From NCBI GenBank assembly GCA_964602485.1, contig CAZRQU010000001.1:80894-144893 (forward strand): a stretch of DNA of 64,000 nucleotides. The letters run 5' to 3'. The notes under the pieces were generated by a model. That model worked only from the letters and a program-made list of their open reading frames with translations, did no database searches and was not told the origin of the DNA. Position 1 is the first letter of the stretch. Every line of letters begins with the position of its first letter. The position numbers and the translations under genes are program-made. The stretch is from WJLG01 sp964602485 (GTDB lineage Bacteria > Patescibacteriota > Patescibacteriia > Patescibacteriales > WJLG01). Of the stretch, positions 9,124-15,846 are shown in pieces.

Positions 9124-10365
9124 ATGGCTGAAGTAAAACCTACAGTTGAAACCTTTGCTAAGATCAAAGTTGTCGGCGTTGGAGGAGGCGGAAGCAGCGC
9201 TGTTCAAAGGATGATAGAAAAGGGGATAAGAGGAGTGGAGTTCGTAGCTATCAATACTGATGTGCAGGCGTTGCATTACAACAAGGCTCAAAAGAAGCTA
9301 CATATAGGGAAGACCACCACTAAGGGGCTGGGGGCTGGAATGAATCCGGACCTTGGCAGACAATCAGCTGAGGAGTCTCAGAATGAGATCAGGGAAATAT
9401 TGAAAGATACGGATATGGTTTTTGTTACTTGCGGACTTGGTGGCGGAACCGGGACAGGGGCCGCTCCGGTAGTGGCCGAAATAGCCAAGGACATAGGAGC
9501 TTTGACCGTGGCGGTGGTGACCAAGCCTTTCTCTTTTGAAGGTGGACAAAGAAAGTCCATAGCCGAAAGAGGGTTCACTGAATTGGCTGATAAGGTTGAT
9601 ACCATAATAACAATAAACAATGATAAATTATTGCAGATAATAGACAAGAAAACATCTTTATTGGAAGCATTTTCAGTGGCGGATGATATTTTACGCCAAG
9701 GTGTCCAGGGTATTGCCGAGATCATAACGATCCCTGGAATAATCAATGCTGATTTCGCTGACGTCAAGGCTGTGATGGCTGATGCCGGATCCGCCTTGAT
9801 GGGTATAGGTCAAGCTTCGGGAGAGAATCGGGCTGCGGAAGCAGCCAAGGCAGCTATCAATTCACCTTTGTTGGATATGTCCATAGAGGGTGCCAGAGGA
9901 GTGGTCTTTACTATCACTGGCGGGACCAATTTGGGTATGAACGAGGTTTCAGAGGCTGCCAAGACCATTACTGCTTCAACAGATGAGGATGCCAAGATAG
10001 TCTTTGGTGCGGTTATCGATGAAAAACTTAAGGATGAGATAAAGATAACGGTGGTGGCTACCGGATTCGATAGTCAGAACAGAGATGCGGTCAAACATGC
10101 AAAACAAAAAAGTGTTTCCTATACTCCGTCCAGCTTCTTGAAAGAAGAACAGAAAAAAGAAGAACCTGGTAAAAAATCTTGGTTTGATATCGGGCGTTCA
10201 AAGAAAGAGGAAGAAGAAGATGAAGATATAAAGAACGGAAGCAAAAAGAATAAAGTGACTTCCATAAAGCAAGCTCAACAAGAGCCGGCCAACGGTAACG
10301 ATATGGAAGAAGAGGATGAAGGCGATTTGGGTATTCCGGCATTCATTCGGAAGAAGATGAAATGA
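9124..10365 (+). CDS. ftsZ: Cell division GTPase FtsZ
   Basis: 413 aa. Tubulin-like GTPase that builds the division ring. The tubulin signature GGGTGTG is at about residue 105, preceded by the N-terminal VVGVGGGGSSAVQRMI and INTD motifs. The T7-loop region IPGIINADFADVKAVM, needed for GTP hydrolysis, is intact. A charged, low-complexity linker (about 325-400) leads to the C-terminal peptide DLGIPAFIRKKMK, which is the FtsA-binding tail. There is no Shine-Dalgarno; the ATG follows a T-rich stretch, as for many core genes here. Confidence 0.98.
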   Translation: MAEVKPTVETFAKIKVVGVGGGGSSAVQRMIEKGIRGVEFVAINTDVQALHYNKAQKKLHIGKTTTKGLGAGMNPDLGRQSAEESQNEIREILKDTDMVFVTCGLGGGTGTGAAPVVAEIAKDIGALTVAVVTKPFSFEGGQRKSIAERGFTELADKVDTIITINNDKLLQIIDKKTSLLEAFSVADDILRQGVQGIAEIITIPGIINADFADVKAVMADAGSALMGIGQASGENRAAEAAKAAINSPLLDMSIEGARGVVFTITGGTNLGMNEVSEAAKTITASTDEDAKIVFGAVIDEKLKDEIKITVVATGFDSQNRDAVKHAKQKSVSYTPSSFLKEEQKKEEPGKKSWFDIGRSKKEEEEDEDIKNGSKKNKVTSIKQAQQEPANGNDMEEEDEGDLGIPAFIRKKMK

Positions 10366-10392
10366 TCATCAAACAATATATTTTTATAAAAG

Positions 10393-10422
10393 ACCGGAAG
10401 CAAAAAGCTTTTGGTTTTTTTT
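10393..10422 (+). terminator. Terminator after ftsZ
   Basis: ACCGGAAGC (10393-10401) pairs with GCTTTTGGT (10407-10415), with two G-T pairs, an A5 loop and a following run of seven T. Confidence 0.8.
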
Positions 10423-10472
10423 GTTCGATTTTTTTGGTATAATATCATTAAGAATGATCAATTACGCATAAT

Positions 10473-11450
10473 ATGAAAAATTTCATCAGCTTTGTTGTTT
10501 TTTTAACTTCCTTATTCATATCGCTTTCCGGTTTTCAGGCTTTAGCATCAACCGATGTTTTTCCAGAAGATGTGAGTTATGATTATGTTTATTTTAATGA
10601 ACAAAGAGGCCCTTATCATATTAAGGATGATGTTCTTTTAAGGCCCGGACAAACCATAAAGATAGATAAAGGCGCTGTGTTCTTTTTTAATGAAGGAGCT
10701 GATCTGTGTTTTCAGGATAGGGAATGTCTGAAGGGTGAATGGCTATATAAGGACGGGCTAGGGGGCAGTATGATAGAAGTTCGTTCTGACATTTTGATAT
10801 CTATAGAGGAGGGCAGCAGTAGGGTTAGATATCTTTTTGATCAAGTTGATCACCGTTATGATGTTGAGAAAGAGTTGAATATCGGGATAAAGAGCTTATA
10901 TGACCCGGTGATCGATCTTAAAATAAGGGACTCTGATTCCGATCATCATAATATGATGATCTATTTATCAAATGTCATATTCGACCCTGATGTTAAATTC
11001 GATGGCGAAGCCCCTTATGAGGCGCAGTATGACAATGGGTATGATAATGAGGATGTAAATAATTCAAATGACCCCGAGAGTAATATACCCTCCAGATCAG
11101 TGGCCGGGAGAATATTTTTGCAGGTTGAAGAGAACGGAGAGGCTTGGTATGTAAATCCGGAAAATGGCCAAAGATATTATTTAGGCCGTCCGGCTGACGC
11201 CTTTACCATAATGAGGGATCTGGCTTTAGGGGTAAAGCATAGTTTTATCGAGGACAATGATCTTTTCCCCGAAAGAGTGGCCGGCAGGATAATTTTAGAT
11301 GTTGAAGACAAAGGAAAAGCTTATTACATAAATCCTTCTGACAAGAAAGCTTATTATCTTGGCCGTCCGACTGACGCTTTTACCATAATGAGAGAACAGG
11401 GGATAGGGATAAAGAATGACGATCTAGAAAGGATACCCCAAGCATTTTGA
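10473..11450 (+). CDS. Secreted protein with two C-terminal AWYVNP/LGRP repeats
   Basis: 325 aa. An N-terminal signal peptide (FISFVVFLTSLFISLSGF, then QALAS) directs export. Residues 30-180 form a beta-rich domain that I do not recognise. Two tandem repeats of about 45 residues follow, each reading roughly AGRI-L-VE--G-A-Y-NP-----YYLGRP-DAFTIMR---- GIK. The same repeat occurs twice in the CAP-domain protein at 56916. These repeats look like a surface or wall-targeting module; function is unknown. The N-terminal domain has acidic, possibly calcium-binding, Asp-rich stretches. No ribosome site is obvious. Confidence 0.7.
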   Translation: MKNFISFVVFLTSLFISLSGFQALASTDVFPEDVSYDYVYFNEQRGPYHIKDDVLLRPGQTIKIDKGAVFFFNEGADLCFQDRECLKGEWLYKDGLGGSMIEVRSDILISIEEGSSRVRYLFDQVDHRYDVEKELNIGIKSLYDPVIDLKIRDSDSDHHNMMIYLSNVIFDPDVKFDGEAPYEAQYDNGYDNEDVNNSNDPESNIPSRSVAGRIFLQVEENGEAWYVNPENGQRYYLGRPADAFTIMRDLALGVKHSFIEDNDLFPERVAGRIILDVEDKGKAYYINPSDKKAYYLGRPTDAFTIMREQGIGIKNDDLERIPQAF

Positions 11451-11470
11451 TCCGTTTGATGTATTGATAA

Positions 11471-11499
11471 AAAAAGCTTCCATATAGTGGAAGCTTTTT
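11471..11499. terminator. Bidirectional terminator between convergent genes
   Basis: A 12-bp perfect stem, AAAAAGCTTCCA (11471-11482) with TGGAAGCTTTTT (11488-11499), has a 5-nt loop. It ends in T-runs on both strands and serves the secreted protein and the convergent aldolase. Confidence 0.9.
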
Positions 11500-11515
11500 A
11501 TTATTGGTCAATTGG

Positions 11516-12451
11516 TTATTTTCTTTTAGGGTCAAGTTTTAACTTCCCCTTGAATATCTTATATGCATCTTCCGGTGAATATCCGTATAGTATGACCGAA
11601 GATATCGCATTGGCCATCCTTACGGCCTCAGTGAGAGGCCTTTGGTATATATTCCTGCCAACAGCGCACCCTTTGGTTCCTGATATTTTTGATTGTTCGT
11701 GGAGCATTTTAAGGAATTTTTTCTCATCCTTCTTTTCTCCGCCTACGCAAATTATCCCACTGCGTCCGGCCGCTGTCACCACTTCTTGATACTCCTGAGC
11801 CGTTTTTTTGGAATGTCTTTTGTAAGGGTAGTTTATCTTTATGAAATCACCACCGACACAAAGACCGACTCCGGCCGCTCCAGCCAATAGGTGTATATCC
11901 TTCTCATCTTTGATAGCTTTGCCTCGCGGATACATCCATAAGACCGTGAGCAGTCCTTCTTGATGAGCTTTATAACATATTCTGGCTGCTTGGCCAAAAG
12001 AGTCAGCTTCGAAAGAACTGCCTATATATACGGTATAGCCTACACCAACTATATTAAGCCCTGAGTCTTTTTTAAAGTCTATTATATTTTCCATGGAAAG
12101 CCATCTGTTACTAAAGGGATCGCTGACACTGGTCTTGACCAAATTCGTTTTTGAGTTGACTTTCACAATAAGAGGTATTTTAGGATCTATATCAGCATAT
12201 CTGGCTATCAAACCGACTTGGGCGGCAAACACTCCTATATTGGCCTCTTTGGCTATCTCAAAGTAATGTTTTGGGTCAGCTGCTTCCGAAGGTATGCCCG
12301 GGCCTACGAAATCGGAATTCAAATGCTCCACCTTTTGATCGCCAGCGAACATCATCATTTTTCCCGTACCGCGAGTAGCGATCCTCCAATTCTTTATATA
12401 TTCCTTATGCTTTGATCTAGGTACAGTTCGTGGTATTATTGGTTTTTTCAT
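11516..12451 (-). CDS. Class I fructose-bisphosphate aldolase, DhnA type
   Basis: 311 aa on the minus strand. It matches the DeoC/DhnA TIM-barrel aldolases found in archaea and many Patescibacteria. The Schiff-base lysine is Lys205 in GGDFIKINYPYK. The phosphate-binding strand ends are seen as GIICVGGEKKDEKKFL and GCAVGRNIYQRP. The enzyme would cleave or form fructose 1,6-bisphosphate in the cytosol. It is divergent from phosphoglycerate mutase (12530), giving a small glycolysis pair with a shared upstream region. No Shine-Dalgarno is seen. Confidence 0.9.
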   Translation of the reverse strand: MKKPIIPRTVPRSKHKEYIKNWRIATRGTGKMMMFAGDQKVEHLNSDFVGPGIPSEAADPKHYFEIAKEANIGVFAAQVGLIARYADIDPKIPLIVKVNSKTNLVKTSVSDPFSNRWLSMENIIDFKKDSGLNIVGVGYTVYIGSSFEADSFGQAARICYKAHQEGLLTVLWMYPRGKAIKDEKDIHLLAGAAGVGLCVGGDFIKINYPYKRHSKKTAQEYQEVVTAAGRSGIICVGGEKKDEKKFLKMLHEQSKISGTKGCAVGRNIYQRPLTEAVRMANAISSVILYGYSPEDAYKIFKGKLKLDPKRK

Positions 12452-12529
12452 AACACTGTTTTTATGTTAGAATATATTAGTAAGGATAGAAAATATCATT
12501 ATTTTATATTATAACACGAAAAAGAGATT

Positions 12530-14116
12530 ATGAATAATGCCAAGCCGGTGGTTCTTGCCATATTGGATGGCTGGGGTGAGTGGGATATCAATAAGGGCAA
12601 CGCCATAAGAATGGCAAAATTGAATACTTTCAGAGAACTTGATAAGTGCTACCCAAAGACTTATTTGCAGGCTTCCGGAATGTCCGTAGGCTTACCCTGG
12701 GGAATTAGGGGTAATTCAGAGGTTGGGCATCAAACCATTGGGTCCGGACAGATAATTTTTCAATTTCTCCCTACTATAACCACTTCCATAACCGATGGTT
12801 CTTTTTTTGAGAATAAAGCTTTGAGATCAGCTTTTGATAAAGCTAAGAACAAAGGATCTGCTTTGCATTTTTGGGGTCTTTTAAGCGATGGAGGTGTTCA
12901 TTCTCATATAGATCATTTGTTCGCTCTTATAGAAATGGCGGCTAAAGAAGGAATAAAGGATGTCTATGTGCATGCTGTTACTGATGGTCGAGACACCCAT
13001 CCTAAAAAGGCCAAGAAATATCTTGAAGATCTGCAAGAGAAGATAAGAACGGAAAAGGTGGGCAAGATAGCTACGATCTGCGGAAGATATTTTTCTATGG
13101 ACAGGAATAATAATTGGGACAGGATAGAAAGATCTTTTTTGGCCATGGTCAATGGTGAGGGCATAGAAGAAAAGGAGGTTCTTAAGGCCGTGGACAAACA
13201 ATATGAAAGAGATATAACCGACGAATATTTGGAACCGGTGGTGATGGTAGATGATTCTGGTGCTCCAGTAGGTAGAATAAAGGAGGATGACGCAGTTATT
13301 TGTTTTAATTTTAGAAAGGATAGATCAAGACAGTTGACCAAGGCATTGTCTGTTTCTGATTTTTCCAAATTCGAAAAAGCAAAGACTGTCAACGGTTTGA
13401 AATGCGTATGTTTTGCCGAATATGAGAAAGGATTGCCCGTAGAAGTAGCCTTTGTCACCAAAAAGATAACTACAAGGTTAGGAGAGGTGCTTTCAAGTAA
13501 TGATAAAAAGCAATTAAGGATAGCTGAAACCGAGAAGTATGCCCATGTAACCTATTTCTTTAATGGCGGCATAGAGAAGCCCTTCCCAGGGGAGGATAGA
13601 GTGGTGATCCCTTCAAAAAGAGTGAAAAGCTATGCTGAGATACCCGAGATGAGCGCTCCGGAGGTTATGCAAAGATTATTGTCTGCCATAGACGAAGAGA
13701 GACACGATTTTATTTTGGTTAATTTTGCTAATCCTGACATGGTGGGCCATACAGGTATTCTGGAAGCGGGGGTCAGAGCGGTCGAATATATTGATGAGCA
13801 GGTGGGGATATTGATGAATAAAATTTTGGAAAAAGGCGGACATATGTTACTGACGGCTGATCATGGAAATGTGGAAGAGATGATCAATGTGCATACAGGC
13901 GAGACCGACACTAAACACTCTAAGAACCCAGTCCCTTGTTGGTATATAAATCCTGATAATTGCAACTCTTCCGGATTTAGCGAGAGTAGAAGAATGGATA
14001 TAGATGGTATGTTGATCGATCTGGCTCCGACCGTACTGGATATAATGGGGCTGCCCAAGCCGAGCGATATGATAGGTAGAAGTTTGCTTGAACTTTTTGG
14101 GGATCAAATGAGTTGA
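12530..14116 (+). CDS. gpmI: 2,3-bisphosphoglycerate-independent phosphoglycerate mutase
   Basis: 528 aa, the usual length. It is a member of the alkaline phosphatase superfamily that interconverts 3- and 2-phosphoglycerate. Metal ligand Asp13 lies in LAILDGWGEWD and the phosphoserine nucleophile is Ser63 in GIRGNSEVGHQ. The second metal site is in LLTADHGNVEEM and the TKHSKNPVPCW stretch. Substrate-binding HAVTDGRDTHP is intact. It ends in a terminator shared with a convergent ferredoxin gene. Confidence 0.97.
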   Translation: MNNAKPVVLAILDGWGEWDINKGNAIRMAKLNTFRELDKCYPKTYLQASGMSVGLPWGIRGNSEVGHQTIGSGQIIFQFLPTITTSITDGSFFENKALRSAFDKAKNKGSALHFWGLLSDGGVHSHIDHLFALIEMAAKEGIKDVYVHAVTDGRDTHPKKAKKYLEDLQEKIRTEKVGKIATICGRYFSMDRNNNWDRIERSFLAMVNGEGIEEKEVLKAVDKQYERDITDEYLEPVVMVDDSGAPVGRIKEDDAVICFNFRKDRSRQLTKALSVSDFSKFEKAKTVNGLKCVCFAEYEKGLPVEVAFVTKKITTRLGEVLSSNDKKQLRIAETEKYAHVTYFFNGGIEKPFPGEDRVVIPSKRVKSYAEIPEMSAPEVMQRLLSAIDEERHDFILVNFANPDMVGHTGILEAGVRAVEYIDEQVGILMNKILEKGGHMLLTADHGNVEEMINVHTGETDTKHSKNPVPCWYINPDNCNSSGFSESRRMDIDGMLIDLAPTVLDIMGLPKPSDMIGRSLLELFGDQMS

Positions 14117-14140
14117 TATCGATAATTGATATAAAGGATA

Positions 14141-14174
14141 AAAAAACAACCTTTTTTAAAGAAGGTTGTTTTTT
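14141..14174. terminator. Bidirectional terminator between gpmI and ferredoxin
   Basis: AACAACCTT (14145-14153) pairs with AAGGTTGTT (14162-14170). A-runs before and T-runs after the stem make it usable on both strands. Confidence 0.88.
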
Positions 14175-14183
14175 GGAATTTTC

Positions 14184-14360
14184 TTATTCTTCTACGAATA
14201 TAGCCTCTACTGGACATTGATCGGAAGCTTTCATGGCGCAGTCTTTATTTTCTCCGATGACTTTTGCTTTTCCTTCCTGGGTCAGCTGGAACGTGCCCGG
14301 GCAGATCTCGGTGCATCGGCCGCATCCGATGCATTTGTTTTGGTCCACTTTGATAGTCAT
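14184..14360 (-). CDS. Short 4Fe-4S ferredoxin
   Basis: 58 aa on the minus strand, below common ORF length cut-offs. The protein begins MTIKVDQNKCIGCGRCTEIC, and the fourth ligand is in SDQCPVEAIFVEE. The CxxCxxC...C...CPV pattern is that of the single-cluster ferredoxins of the Pyrococcus/Thermotoga type. It is a soluble one-electron carrier in the cytosol; its redox partners are not in the window. The plus-strand reading frame over the same bases is a shadow. It lies convergent to gpmI and shares its terminator. Confidence 0.92.
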   Translation of the reverse strand: MTIKVDQNKCIGCGRCTEICPGTFQLTQEGKAKVIGENKDCAMKASDQCPVEAIFVEE

Positions 14361-14457
14361 ATGATTGTTCTATGATCAAAGATAAATATTAATCATTATT
14401 AATTATACATAAAAATTCAAAAAAAATAAAGATTTTTAGCCAAGCAGACCAAGACTA
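14361..14457. other. AT-rich spacer before the L10 leader
   Basis: This is the first part of a 325-base stretch without a gene (14361-14685). It is A/T-rich and I see no gene or strong structure in it. The remainder holds the rplJ promoter (14458-14485) and the L10 leader (14501-14606), then about 80 AT-rich bases. Confidence 0.6.
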
Positions 14458-14485
14458 TTGACAAATTGGTGCAATATGTTAACCT
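14458..14485 (+). promoter_or_regulatory. Likely promoter for rplJ-rplL
   Basis: TTGACA at 14458-14463 and TAACCT at 14480-14485 with 16 bp between. It lies just upstream of the L10 leader structure. Confidence 0.55.
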
Positions 14486-14500
14486 ATAAACAAATAAAAG

Positions 14501-14606
14501 CCCGAGAAAGCAGGCAAGGAATTCCCTTATAAGACCCGCTTGAGGCACAAGTAGCGCTTTTTAAGGCGTTGCCACCTCTTTGCTCGCGGCTTTCCGGGAG
14601 TTTTTT
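14501..14606 (+). ncRNA. Ribosomal protein L10 leader (autoregulatory mRNA structure)
   Basis: It lies between the promoter and rplJ. An outer stem forms between CCCGAGAAAGC (14501-14511) and GCTTTCCGGG (14589-14598), with one bulge and six T after it, so the closing helix doubles as a terminator. The interior contains the AGACCCGCTTGAGGC stretch and a second hairpin (AGCGCTTTTTAAGGCGTT). In other bacteria L10(L12)4 binds such leaders and lowers expression of its own operon. Assignment rests on position and layout; a covariance-model search was not possible. Confidence 0.7.
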
Positions 14607-14685
14607 GTATTATTCGGGATATATTTTTCGATCAAAACCCCTTGTTTTTAATAAAAAATAACATAAATTTAAAATTTTAAGATAT

Positions 14686-15219
14686 ATGCCTAAGACAAAA
14701 CAACAAAAGAAGGAGATCGTCGATTCCTTGAAAGATAAGCTAAACCGATCAAAATCTGTGATATTCACTAGTTTTGATGGTTTGGGCGTCAAAGAGAACG
14801 AGGATCTCAGAAGTAAGTTAAGAGAGAATTCAAGCGAATATTGCGTAGCTAAAAAGACTTTACTGGATCTTGTTTTTCAAGATATGGACGATGTTTCCCC
14901 TCAAGATTTCGAGGGCAGAGTAGCTGCGGTCTTCGGGTACGAAGACGAAGTAGCTGCTGCTAAAACTATCAGTGACTTTCGTAAGGAGTTGGGGAAGGAT
15001 GATGATCATAAAGTTTCCTTTCTTGGCGGAATTTTGGAAGACAAGTTTTTGACCAAGGAAGAAGTGGTAAATCTTTCTAAATTGCCTTCAAAGCAAGAGT
15101 TGTATGCCAAATTGGTCGGCTCTATGAACGCTCCGGTTTCCGGATTCGTCAATGCTTTATCCGGCAATCTTAGGAATTTGGTCTATGCCCTTAAGGCCAT
15201 AGAAGAGAAAAAAGCATAA
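14686..15219 (+). CDS. rplJ: 50S ribosomal protein L10
   Basis: 177 aa. L10 forms the base of the L7/L12 stalk. The N-terminal KKEIVDSLKDKLNRSKSVIFTSFDGLGVKENEDLRSKLRENSSEYCVAKKTL is the family signature. The C-terminal helix (GFVNALSGNLRNLVYALKAIEEKK) binds L7/L12 dimers. It is followed by rplL. The usual upstream neighbours rplK and rplA are not present here. No Shine-Dalgarno lies before the ATG. Confidence 0.96.
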   Translation: MPKTKQQKKEIVDSLKDKLNRSKSVIFTSFDGLGVKENEDLRSKLRENSSEYCVAKKTLLDLVFQDMDDVSPQDFEGRVAAVFGYEDEVAAAKTISDFRKELGKDDDHKVSFLGGILEDKFLTKEEVVNLSKLPSKQELYAKLVGSMNAPVSGFVNALSGNLRNLVYALKAIEEKKA

Positions 15220-15290
15220 ATTAAGATAAATTAAAATAATTTTGCATATTCATTACGCGTTAGGTGTTATGAATAATGCGATATTCAATT

Positions 15291-15770
15291 ATGTCAGAGG
15301 AAAAAAAGAACACTCCAGCTGAAGAAGCTCAGGAGGAAAAGAAAGAAGAGACAACTTCAACTGAAGAGACAAAAGAAGTTGAGGTTCCTAAAAAATTCAA
15401 ATCCTTAGTGGAAGAAATAGAAAAAATGAGCGTTTTGGATCTTTCAGAATTGGTAAAGATCTTGGAAGATAAATTCGGCGTTTCTGCCGCTGCCCCGGCT
15501 ATGGCTGTGGCCGCTGCTCCGGGAGCTGCCGGTGCTGAAGGCGGTGAAGCTGAAGAAAAAGATAGCTTCGACGTTGAACTTACCGAAGCGGGCGGAAACA
15601 AGATAGCCGTCATTAAAGCTGTTAGAGCTGTTACCGAGATGGGACTTAAAGAAGCCAAAGAATTGGTGGATGGTGCTCCTAAGGTAGTGAAAGAAGGCGC
15701 TAAGAAAGAAGAAGCTGAAGACATAAAGAAGCAGTTGGAAGAAGCGGGAGCCAAGATAACTTTGAAATAA
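15291..15770 (+). CDS. rplL: 50S ribosomal protein L7/L12, N-terminally extended
   Basis: 159 aa from ATG 15291; an alternative ATG at 15276 would add MRYSI and has TAGGTG upstream. The C-terminal domain (FDVELTEAGGNKIAVIKAVRAVTEMGLKEAKELVDGAPK) is the conserved factor-binding domain, and an Ala/Gly-rich hinge precedes it. Before the N-terminal dimerisation domain (PKKFKSLVEEIEKMSVLDLSELVKILEDKFGV) there is an extra acidic, Glu/Lys/Thr-rich tail of about 30 residues that is not in the usual 120-130 aa proteins. The protein recruits translation GTPases to the ribosome stalk. Confidence 0.95.
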   Translation: MSEEKKNTPAEEAQEEKKEETTSTEETKEVEVPKKFKSLVEEIEKMSVLDLSELVKILEDKFGVSAAAPAMAVAAAPGAAGAEGGEAEEKDSFDVELTEAGGNKIAVIKAVRAVTEMGLKEAKELVDGAPKVVKEGAKKEEAEDIKKQLEEAGAKITLK

Positions 15771-15793
15771 GTATCAGTATCGTTCTCTTTATA

Positions 15794-15820
15794 AAAAACC
15801 CCGGTATTTCCGGGGTTTTT
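15794..15820. terminator. Terminator after rplL, usable on both strands
   Basis: AAAAACCCCGG (15794-15804) pairs perfectly with CCGGGGTTTTT (15810-15820). It also lies 3' of the convergent minus-strand gene that ends at 15847. Confidence 0.92.
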
Positions 15821-15846
15821 GTTTTTGGGATATATATTCTTTTCGT

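Noticed and set aside
11487..11890. Plus-strand frames opposite the aldolase gene
   Set aside because: They are shadows of the well-supported minus-strand aldolase.
14166..14375. Plus-strand frame of 69 codons after gpmI
   Set aside because: It is the shadow of the minus-strand ferredoxin, whose cysteine pattern is unmistakable.
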